This document shows positions 1-8,000 of a stretch of DNA of 64,000 bases, piece after piece (the stretch's first letter is position 1; every line of letters starts with the position of its first letter). Source of the stretch: Pyxidicoccus caerfyrddinensis. Its GTDB lineage: Bacteria > Myxococcota > Myxococcia > Myxococcales > Myxococcaceae. Location: assembly GCF_010894405.1 (NCBI RefSeq), contig NZ_JAAIYA010000025.1, positions 1 through 64,000 of the forward strand. Reading direction: 5' to 3'. The notes beneath the pieces are model-generated. The model was not told the DNA's origin, searched no databases, and saw nothing but the letters and a program-made list of their open reading frames with translations. The position numbers were made by a program, and so were the translations under genes.

Positions 1-554
1 CCGGAGATGAAGATGCCCGTCTGCCCGGTGGCGCGGAAGTCCGCCTTCAGGCCGCGCGCGCGCATCTCCTTCTCCAGCGCGAGCACCGTGTACTTCTTGC
101 CCACCGAGCAGTCCGTGCCCACCGTCAAGAGCCGCAGGCCGGGGCGCTTCGAGCCCTTGCCGGTGGCGAAGTCCATGTCGGGGATGCGCACGTCGTGCAG
201 CTTGCGGCCATTGCGCGCGGCCGCCGCGGCGATGGCGGGGAACGCGCTCAGCCGCTTGTGCAGCCCGGTGGCGATGTCCATTCCCGCGTCGAGCGCCTCC
301 ACCAGCTTGCCAATCCAGTGCTCCGGCAGCACGCCGCCCGCGTTGGCCACGCCGACGATGAGCGTCTTCGCGCCCTTCGCCTTCGCCTGGGCGATGTCCA
401 GGTCCGCGAGGCCGCAGTCCGCCTTGCAGCCCTCCAGCCGGAGCTGACCCACACACCAGTCGGGCCGCCAGTCGACGATGCCGTGCGCCGTCTTGGCGGC
501 GAGCTGGTCGGGAACGTCACCCAGAAACAGAAGGTACGGCTTCTCGATCTCCAC
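1..554 (-). CDS. dgcN: DgcN-like D-glutamate N-acetyltransferase (DUF1611 family), 3' end outside window
   Basis: The minus strand reads an N-terminus beginning VEIEKPYLLFLGDVPDQLAA and continuing into a P-loop-like stretch GTDCSVGKKYT near residue 150. This is the DUF1611/DgcN family, an ATP-grasp-independent acyltransferase group annotated as D-glutamate N-acetyltransferase and often paired with the dipeptide epimerase gene dgcA. About 184 residues are visible and the C-terminal part runs off the left edge. Two adjacent GTG codons can start it (557 or 554). A GGAGG at about 562-566 sits 6 nt before the second, so I chose 554. The family assignment is from recognised sequence. The acetyl acceptor and the presence of dgcA next door are inference. 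Confidence 0.8.
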   Translation of the reverse strand, partial: MEIEKPYLLFLGDVPDQLAAKTAHGIVDWRPDWCVGQLRLEGCKADCGLADLDIAQAKAKGAKTLIVGVANAGGVLPEHWIGKLVEALDAGMDIATGLHKRLSAFPAIAAAAARNGRKLHDVRIPDMDFATGKGSKRPGLRLLTVGTDCSVGKKYTVLALEKEMRARGLKADFRATGQTGIFIS

Positions 555-690
555 CACGGACCTCCGCGCCCCATGTCCAGGGCTGTGGGCCGGGCTTTTC
601 AGCACGCCCTCGGGGCTCGGGCAAGGTCGCTGGAGGCGACGCGCCGGCTCGGAGGGGGCCGACCTCACCCCTCAAGGCCGCGTCCCGCGC

Positions 691-729
691 GAACGCGCGC
701 GCGTTCCACCGTGACGCGCGTGCGTCACG
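691..729. promoter_or_regulatory. Pair of perfect dyads, candidate operators
   Basis: GAACGCGCGCGCGTTC at 691-706 is a perfect 16-bp palindrome. It is followed after 3 nt by CGTGACGC (710-717), a 4-nt centre and GCGTCACG (722-729). The two dyads lie about 140 bases upstream of the divergent dgcN start and 215 bases upstream of the 944 gene. Function as an operator is inferred; high GC alone makes some palindromes expected. Confidence 0.35.
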
Positions 730-885
730 CGGCGACACATGCCGGACGCCAGGGGGCCTGCATTCCCCCTGGGACTTCGGGACGCGCACCGAGGCGCTCC
801 GTGGGCCTGACCGAAGCCCCGGCTTGCTGGCCCATGGCTTGCTTAAGGGCGCGGCGCGCGACCCCATCCAGCGGGTAACGGTGGT

Positions 886-901
886 TTGGCGGTATCCTGG
901 C
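886..901 (+). promoter_or_regulatory. Weak sigma-54-like promoter upstream of the 944 gene
   Basis: TTGGCGGTATCCTGGC keeps the GG-N10-GC spacing of a -24/-12 promoter (GG at 888-889, GC at 900-901). It departs from the consensus TTGGCAC-N5-TTGC at several bases. A start near 912 would give a leader of about 32 nt before ATG 944. The call is tentative. Confidence 0.3.
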
Positions 902-943
902 GCGCGTTTTTCCACCCCCAAGCCAGGACCGTGAGGTCAAGCG

Positions 944-1477
944 ATGCCAGACAATACCGTCGTGCCCGGGCTCTACCAGTTGCTCAACTCCCTCGAGGAG
1001 GAGGACCCGACGAGCCTCGAGAAATGCGAGTGCACGACCAAGCGCCAGTCCCTGCTCGACCGCTTCGACGTGCCCTATCCCAACGGAAGCCCGGGGTTCA
1101 ACCTGCTGAAGTACGAGCAGGGCAACAACTTCAACACCTTCATCCAGCAGATCATCAACGGCTCGAAGCAGGTGCTGGTGGGAACACCCGCCGAGGAGCC
1201 CTTCGGAGACCGGCAGGCCATCCAGCCGTGGGTGACGACCGAGTTCTTCAACTTCCTCTACACGCTGACCCAGGACGCGGCCCTGCTCCAGAGCCTGCGC
1301 GACGGGACTCAGGAACAACGGCAGCAGATCCTCGTGGCCCACCTGCAGCACAACGCCTACGGCGAGCGGGAGGCCATCCAGCAAATCCTCGCCAACCCGA
1401 CGAAGGATGAGGCCTTCTCGACCGCCGTGAACAAGATCTCCACCACGTTCCAGAACCAGTTCAGGTTCTGCTGCTGA
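944..1477 (+). CDS. Unknown 177-residue protein heading the ferritin-like gene cluster
   Basis: I do not recognise this protein. It has no signal peptide or membrane segment. It is rich in Gln, Asn and Phe in the C-terminal half and ends in a Cys-Cys dipeptide (FRFCC), with another Cys pair spaced by one residue (CEC) near residue 28. The start ATG follows GAGG by 7 nt. The next gene begins 37 nt after the stop on the same strand, so it is probably co-transcribed with the ferritin-like protein, the unknown protein and the heme lipoprotein that follow. The terminal cysteines could bind metal or be a modification site, but nothing in the sequence decides this. Confidence 0.7.
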   Translation: MPDNTVVPGLYQLLNSLEEEDPTSLEKCECTTKRQSLLDRFDVPYPNGSPGFNLLKYEQGNNFNTFIQQIINGSKQVLVGTPAEEPFGDRQAIQPWVTTEFFNFLYTLTQDAALLQSLRDGTQEQRQQILVAHLQHNAYGEREAIQQILANPTKDEAFSTAVNKISTTFQNQFRFCC

Positions 1478-1514
1478 GCCGCCGTGAGAGCCACGCCCGT
1501 GCACCCGAGGGACC

Positions 1515-2747
1515 ATGCAACTTCGTGAGCCCTTGATAGCGGCCCTCTCGGACGCGGCGTGGCTCGAGCACAGCCTCACCTGCCAGTACCTCTTCGCGGC
1601 CTTCTCCCTGAAGACGCACCCGGAGGAGGGCGGCGTCGACTGGCCGGGGCTGGAGCGCATCCGTGGGTGGAAGACCGAGCTCCTGAGCATGGCCCGCCAG
1701 GAGATGGCCCACCACGGCATGGTGTGCAACCTGCTGATTGCCATCGGCGGGGCGCCGCGCTTCCTCGACACCGGCTTCCCCCATCCCACGACCTATTGCC
1801 CGCCGTACCCCACGCTCCAGCTCCTGCCCTTCTCGGAGGAGGCGCTGGAGCGCTTCGCCTGCTACGAGCGCCTGCACCAGCCCACCGACGGCAAGCTGTC
1901 CCCGGAAGGCGGCATCGGCACCCTCTACGCCGCCATCCGCCAGGCGCTGGAGCGCGCGGACCGCGCCAATCCCCGGCTCTTCATCGGGCCGCTGGAGCAC
2001 CAGGTGGGCAACCCGGAGCTGCGCATCCGCCCGGGGCAGTTCGACGTGGACCTGTCCAAGGCCCACGACCTGCGCTCCGCCCTGGCGCTGGTCGACTCCA
2101 TCCGCGAGCACGACCACCACGCGCGCGTGGTGGCCATGCAGCGCGAGCTGGCCGAGTGCAAGCGCGCATCCCCGGGCTTCTCGCCGGCGCGGCCGGTGGC
2201 CCCCAACCCCCGCCTGCGCGCGCTGGAGGACTCCGCCGACCCGGTCTCCCTCATCCGCCACCCGCGCACCCGCGCCGCCGCCGGGCTGTTCAGCGCCGCG
2301 CACGAAACCATGGTCCTCATGCTGACCCGGCTCTACGGGCGCTCCAGCGAGACGGACGCCGAGGCGGAGACACTCACCCGCACCGCCTTCTTCCCGCTGA
2401 TGACGGCCGTCATCCGTCCCCTGGGCGAGCTGCTGACCCGCATGCCCCTGGAGGAGGGCACCGACGCGCCCACGGCGGGCGCTCCCTTCGGGGCCACCTT
2501 CGGCCTGCCGCTGCAGCCCTTCAAGCGCGGCGCCTGGGTGCTCCTGCACGAGCGGCTCCTGGACCACGCCAGCGCCTGCGCCCGGCTGTGCGCGGAGCTC
2601 CAGTCCGCGCAGGAGCCCTGGGCCACGGCCATCCAGCCGCGACTCACCATGCTCCAGGAGAACCTGGAGCGCATCGCCCGGAACTTCGAGCAGTCCCTGC
2701 ACCTGGACCGCGACTCCCTGCAGCACCTGCTGAAGAGGGGCCTCTGA
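1515..2747 (+). CDS. Ferritin-like domain protein, VioB/iminophenyl-pyruvate dimer synthase type
   Basis: The 410-residue product opens with a four-helix-bundle pattern typical of the ferritin-like domain found in VioB and related dimer synthases. It has an early EHSLTCQYLFAAF helix (Glu18) and a second helix RQEMAHHGMVCNLLIAIGG (Glu63, His66), with a further EHDHHARV stretch near residue 200. Such domains bind two metal ions. True VioB is about 1000 residues and adds a heme-enzyme half, which is absent here, so this is only the ferritin-like half. It has no signal peptide and is predicted cytoplasmic. The following gene starts 1 nt after its stop, indicating tight coupling. Substrate is unknown. 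Confidence 0.75.
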   Translation: MQLREPLIAALSDAAWLEHSLTCQYLFAAFSLKTHPEEGGVDWPGLERIRGWKTELLSMARQEMAHHGMVCNLLIAIGGAPRFLDTGFPHPTTYCPPYPTLQLLPFSEEALERFACYERLHQPTDGKLSPEGGIGTLYAAIRQALERADRANPRLFIGPLEHQVGNPELRIRPGQFDVDLSKAHDLRSALALVDSIREHDHHARVVAMQRELAECKRASPGFSPARPVAPNPRLRALEDSADPVSLIRHPRTRAAAGLFSAAHETMVLMLTRLYGRSSETDAEAETLTRTAFFPLMTAVIRPLGELLTRMPLEEGTDAPTAGAPFGATFGLPLQPFKRGAWVLLHERLLDHASACARLCAELQSAQEPWATAIQPRLTMLQENLERIARNFEQSLHLDRDSLQHLLKRGL

Positions 2748-2748
2748 G

Positions 2749-3588
2749 ATGCTGGCCATCGACTTCGAGGGCTGGTTCCAGTGCCGGCTCGCCACCGACC
2801 CGGACCCGTCGGACGAGCCCCGCGGCGCGAGCGGCTTCACCTTCGCGATGCCCGGTGAGCCGGACCTCGACCGCGTCCTCCGCTTCCACCGCCCCGTCGC
2901 CCCGCGCTCGCACGCGCCCGAGGTGGGCGTCTTCGTGCGCACCGTCTCCGTGGACGGGCGGCCCGTGGATGGGCATCCCCTGGTCGGCGCCCCCGTGGAA
3001 CTGCTGGGCGAGCCCAAGTTCGAGTCGCGCAACTACGTCCTGCGCGATTCCAGCCAGGGCCCCATCGTCCCCTTCCACCTGCGCATCGCCGGCGCCGGAC
3101 TCCGCGTGGAGCGCGAGGACGTGCTGTACCCGCCCGACCCGGGTCGCAAGCTCCACCACGTCCCGTCCGCGGCCCTCGAGCGGCGCGGCTCGCATATTCC
3201 GCTCACCGTCGACCTCTTGAAGATTGCAGACGCGACGGGCATCCGAGACCCCGGCGCGTACCGGCGGCAGCGCAAGGCCCTGCTGGAGGCGGACCTGCGC
3301 GAGGAGCGCGACGCCACGGCGCGGGCGGCCCTGGAGAAGCGAATCTCTGAGCTGTCCATCGCCGGCCGCGAGCGGCTCCAGGTGGTGACGCTCACCGTCT
3401 ACAACGACTATCGCTTCGATGTCCGAGGCCCGGCCACGCTCGTGGACCCCGAGCGCCGCCTCGGCTTCGAGCCCGCGCTGGACAGGGACTGGCCCCTCGC
3501 CTTCTGGATGGGGGCCTGGGACAGCGACGCGCTCTGCGGCTTCGTACGGGGAATGCTCTCCATTCCCCGAGTGGGGGAGGAACCATGA
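2749..3588 (+). CDS. Unknown 279-residue protein in the ferritin-like operon
   Basis: I do not recognise a named domain. The protein has no signal peptide. It is rich in Pro, Arg and Asp and looks like a beta-rich N-terminal half followed by a charged helical stretch around residues 165-205 with many Glu, Arg and Ala. Its ATG lies 1 nt after the ferritin-like gene and its TGA overlaps the next start in an ATGA junction at 3585-3588. Position alone ties it to the ferritin-like protein and the heme lipoprotein, perhaps as an accessory or substrate-binding part. Confidence 0.75.
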   Translation: MLAIDFEGWFQCRLATDPDPSDEPRGASGFTFAMPGEPDLDRVLRFHRPVAPRSHAPEVGVFVRTVSVDGRPVDGHPLVGAPVELLGEPKFESRNYVLRDSSQGPIVPFHLRIAGAGLRVEREDVLYPPDPGRKLHHVPSAALERRGSHIPLTVDLLKIADATGIRDPGAYRRQRKALLEADLREERDATARAALEKRISELSIAGRERLQVVTLTVYNDYRFDVRGPATLVDPERRLGFEPALDRDWPLAFWMGAWDSDALCGFVRGMLSIPRVGEEP

Positions 3589-5030
3589 CGAGATGGAACG
3601 GAGTCACCTTTTTGTTCCTCGCGGCACTGCTGGCGGGAGTCGTTGCCTGCACGCCCGAGCCCGCCACGGGGGACGCCACGGACTCCGGGGTGGCCCAGGC
3701 CGGAGTGAACGCGGCGCAAGCGGATGCCGGCCACGAGGATGCGGGCAGCGGCGGGGAGGCCATCGTCGACCCGTGTGCCATCCCCCTGCAGCCGCTGGAC
3801 GGAGTCATTCCCTTTCCCCGAAAGGACTGCCTGTCCATCGCCCAGCTCAGCCAGCTGATGTGGAAGAGCTTCATCGCGGTCAACTGGCCGGCGGACCCGC
3901 AGGCGGGACGGGGCGTGGCCGCCAATCCCCAGGACTCCTCCGCGATGGCCCGGACCGGCGTTCCCCGCGTCTGGGAGACGTGGAAGGCGGACTGGGAGAT
4001 AGACCCCAAGCTGGGCCCTGCTTCCGAATGGAACAGCTACGCGGTGGCCAGGCCCCCCTGCAAGGTGTTGCAGACCCGGGAGGGCAAGCGACTGGAGGTC
4101 ACCGCGGAGAACTGGCCCACGCTCTACCCGCAGTACGGCGGCATCCTGCAGGACAAGATCAACCTCGTGAAGCAGGGGCCGGACGGCGGGGCGCCCATCC
4201 TGACGGGTCCCCTCATCGACTCCGCTCGCGAGTACCTCCGCTACGGCACCCACTTCAGCCGGGAGCTCTACGACTGTGCCCGGAGCGGAGTGGGCGCGGG
4301 GTGCGTGAAGACGCCCACCTCCTTCGAGTTCCCGGCGGGCAGTGAAGGCGCCATCGGCTCCATCGCGGTGAAGGCGTCCTGGCGCAAGCTGCAGAAAGAC
4401 GACGAGAAGGACCGGTACCACACCCGCGACGTCCTCGTGATCGACTACGAGGGGGCGCGCAAGCCCTACACCGCCGTGTGCCGCCAGGAGACGATGGTCC
4501 TGCTGGGCCTGCACGTCATCTACAAGAACAGCTACATCTTCGCGCCCGAGCGCGGGCAGAACCAGTGGGTGTGGGCCACGTTCGAGCACCGCGACAACGC
4601 GCAGGTGTGCGGGCAGACCCAGTTCGGCTTCAACAAGCCCCAGGGCTTCAGCCACGAGCCGCAGACGCTTCCCGCGGAGACGCCGCTGCCGCCCCAGGAC
4701 AAGCGCATCCCGGTGATGCTGTGCCGGACCACGGCCATCCCCTCGTTCGGCGTGCCGACGGTGAACAGGGAGGCCCAGGCGGCCCTGCCTTCCCCGTGGG
4801 ACCACTATGAGATGGTCAACATCCAGTGGTTGCTGGGCGGCCAGCCCTCACCCACGACGAGCGTGGCCAACGTGACGCTGGAACCCTACTCACAGTCGGA
4901 TAGCTGCATGGGCTGTCACGGCTCCCAAGCCGGGGAGCAGGCCAGCAAGGCGGACTTCATCTGGGCCCTGGCGCTCGACTCGCTCAAACAAACCCCCACC
5001 CGGCAGTGGGCGATGCCCCTGTGGCGGTAG
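3585..5030 (+). CDS. Lipoprotein with C-terminal c-type heme motif
   Basis: The 481-residue product begins with a hydrophobic signal and lipobox ending LLAGVVAC, so it should be lipidated and exported. A low-complexity Ala/Gly/Asp linker follows to about residue 60. The body (about 65-430) is not a domain I can name. Near the C-terminus SCMGCHG gives a CxxCH heme c attachment site at residues 441-445. It is the last gene of the 944-5030 unit, overlapping its predecessor by 4 nt. A periplasmic or surface electron carrier linked to the cytoplasmic ferritin-like protein is a reasonable guess, not shown. Confidence 0.8.
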   Translation: MTRWNGVTFLFLAALLAGVVACTPEPATGDATDSGVAQAGVNAAQADAGHEDAGSGGEAIVDPCAIPLQPLDGVIPFPRKDCLSIAQLSQLMWKSFIAVNWPADPQAGRGVAANPQDSSAMARTGVPRVWETWKADWEIDPKLGPASEWNSYAVARPPCKVLQTREGKRLEVTAENWPTLYPQYGGILQDKINLVKQGPDGGAPILTGPLIDSAREYLRYGTHFSRELYDCARSGVGAGCVKTPTSFEFPAGSEGAIGSIAVKASWRKLQKDDEKDRYHTRDVLVIDYEGARKPYTAVCRQETMVLLGLHVIYKNSYIFAPERGQNQWVWATFEHRDNAQVCGQTQFGFNKPQGFSHEPQTLPAETPLPPQDKRIPVMLCRTTAIPSFGVPTVNREAQAALPSPWDHYEMVNIQWLLGGQPSPTTSVANVTLEPYSQSDSCMGCHGSQAGEQASKADFIWALALDSLKQTPTRQWAMPLWR

Positions 5031-5060
5031 CGGTCACCGCCCCTTCGAACGGACAAGGCC

Positions 5061-8000
5061 ATGGCGAACATCTCCGGCTACCAGCTCCTCGACATGCTGC
5101 ACGAGAGCAGCAACTCACGCGTCTACCGCGCACGCGGCGAGCAGGACGGGCGGTCCGTCGTGCTCAAGCTGCTCGGTCCCGCGTACCCCTCACCGGAGAG
5201 GATTGCCTGGTTCCGGCGCGAGTATGAGACCACGCGCGGCCTGGCCGACGTGGAGGGCGTCATCCACGCCCATGCCCTGCTCAACGAGCAGCAGCGCTGG
5301 TCCATGGTGCTGGAGGACTTCGGGGGCACCTCGCTGGCGCAGCTGTCGCGCCAGCGGCGCTTCACGCTCGACGAGCTGCTGGGCCTGGCCTGCTCCCTCA
5401 CCGCCATCCTGGGCCGCCTGCACGCGCGGCACGTCATCCACAAGGACGTCAACCCCTCCAACATCGTCTTCAACCCCACCACCGGGCAGCTCAAGCTCAT
5501 CGACTTCGGCATCTCGTCCGTGCTGACGCGCGAGAGCGCCGCCGCGATGCCTCCCCGGAGGCGCGAGGGCACGCTCCCGTACATGTCGCCGGAGCAGACC
5601 GGCCGCATGAACCGGGCGGTGGACTACCGCACGGACTTCTACTCCCTGGGCGTCACGCTCTACGAGCTGGTGACGGGGCAGCTCCCGTTCTCCAGCCTCG
5701 ACCCGCTGGAGCTGGTGCACTCCCACCTCGCCCGCCAGCCGCTGCCTCCCCACGAGGTGCGCGAGGGCGTGGACCGCCCGCTCTCCGACATCCTGATGCG
5801 GCTGCTGGCCAAGAACGCCGAGGACCGCTACCTGTCCGCGCACGGCCTGCTGCATGACCTGGAGCAATATCGGCGGCGGCGCGCCGAGGGACGGACCGAC
5901 GCCTTCCCGCTGGGCCGCGAGGACGCGTCGGACCGGTTCCAGCTTCCGCAGAAGCTCTACGGCCGCGGGCACGAGCAGCAGCTGCTCCACGAGGCCTTCC
6001 AGCGCGTGGCGGACGGCGGCAGCGAGGTGCTGCTCATCTCCGGGTACTCGGGCGTGGGCAAGTCGGCCCTGGTGCGGGAAATCCACCGGCCCATCACCCG
6101 GCAGCGCGGCTCCTTCATCTCCGGCAAGTTCGACCAGCTCCAGCGCGACGAGCCCTACGCGCCGCTCATCCAGGCGTTCCGCGGGCTGGTCCGGCAGCTG
6201 CTCTCGGAGGATGAAGAGGTGCTCTCCGCCTGGCGCGTCCGGCTCGTCGAGGCGCTGGGGCCCAACGCGCGCGTCATCACCGACGTCATCCCCGAGGCGG
6301 AGGTCATCCTGGGCGAGCAGCCGCCGCTCGTCGAGGTGGAGCCGAGCGAGGCGCGGCACCGCTTCCACCGCGTCTTCCAGGGCTTCATCCAGGTGTTCGC
6401 CCGGCGCGAGCACCCGCTGGTCCTCTTCGTGGACGACCTCCAGTGGGTGGACGGCGCCTCGCTGGACCTGCTCCACGCCCTCATGACGGGCCTGGAGCGC
6501 CCGCAGCTGCTCCTCATCGGCGCGTACCGGGACAACGAGGTGGGCGAGGCCCACCCGCTCATGCTGGCCCTGGAGCGGCTGAAGAAGGCCGGCGTGACGG
6601 TGGGCGGGCTGGCGCTGCAGCCGTTGACGGAGGCGAACGTCCTCCAGCTCGTCTCGGACGCGCTCTCGCGCGAGCCCGGAGAGGTGCGGCCCCTGGCCGC
6701 GCTGGCGCATGCGAAGACGGGGGGCAACCCGTTCTTCCTGGGCGAATTCCTGAAGCTCCTGGCCGCCGAGTCGCTCGTGCGCTTCGACTTCCAGCGCGGC
6801 GGCTGGCAGTGGGACCTGGAGCAGATCTCCGCGCGCGACGTGACGGACAACGTCGTGGACTTCATGGCGGGCAAGGTGCGCCGGCTCGGCGCGGCCTGCC
6901 GCCAGGCGCTGCAGATTGCCTCGTGCATGGGCGGGGTGTTCGACCTGCGGACCCTGGCGCTCCTCCTGGAGAAGCCGCCCCGGCAGGCCGCCGCGGACCT
7001 CTGGGACGCGCTCGCCGAGGGGCTCATCCTCCCGGTCGACGACACCTACAAGCTGACCGGCCTGGACATGCAGGGGCTGCTCGACACGGTGGACGTGCGG
7101 TACCGGTTCGCGCACGACCGCGTCCAGCAGGCGGCCTATTCGCTCATCGCCGACGACGAGCGGCGCCGCGTCCACTGGAGGCTGGGCCGGCTGCTGCGTG
7201 AGAGCACGCCGGAAGCGGAGCTGGGCCAGAAGGTCTTCGACATCGTCCACCAGCTGGACCATGGCCTGGTGTTCGCGCTGGACCGCGCCGAGCGGGACGC
7301 CCTGGCCCGGCTGTACCTGCTGGCCGGACGCAAGGCCAAGGCCTCCGCGGCCTATGGACCGGCGCTGCGCTACCTGCGCACCGGCCTGTGGTTGCTGACC
7401 GAGCCGGAGGTTCCCCGGGACGACGTGGGGCCCTCGGCCGAGCAGGTCCGCGCGGCCTGGACCCGTCAGTACACGCTCAGCCTGGACCTCTTCGACGAGG
7501 CCGCCGAGACGGCCTGCCTCATGGGCGAGTACGCGGAGACGGGGCGGCGCATCGAGGTGGTGCTCCTCTTCGCCAGGACGCTGCTGGACAAGCTGCGCAG
7601 CTTCAAGACGGAGATCCAGTCCCACGCGGCGCGCAAGCAGCTCCTCGAGGGCGTGAAGGCCGGGCTCCGCGCGCTGGCGCAGTTCGGCGTCCACATCCCC
7701 GAGTCACCGGTGCCGGCGGACCTCGGGGGGCCGGGCGGCGCGGCCGCGGCGGCGTGGGCCGGGCGGGACATCGACGGCTTCATCGACCTGCCGGAGATGA
7801 CCGACCCGGAGAAGCGGGCCGCCATGGAAATCATGGCACGGCTCTACATCCCGGCCTTCAACTCCAGCCCCCTGGTGTTCCTGCTCGTCGTCTTCAACCA
7901 GGTGCATCTGTCCCTCACCCATGGCGTCACCGCGAGCAGCTCGCCGCGCGCGTTCGCCGCCTATGGCTTCATCCTGTGCACGAATGGCGACGTCGCCTCC

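Larger units (their letters stand above)
555..943. other. Divergent intergenic region between dgcN and the 944 gene
   Basis: This 389-base gap separates divergent genes and so should carry both promoters. It holds two neighbouring dyads at 691-706 and 710-729 and a weak sigma-54-like element at 886-901, listed separately. I see no convincing open reading frame or RNA gene. The open frames that cross it lack plausible starts and are GC-driven. Confidence 0.6.

Noticed and set aside
5190..7694. An 834-codon open frame antisense to the multidomain kinase
   Set aside because: The sense strand encodes clear kinase and ATPase motifs; the antisense product is compositionally biased and has no start signal.
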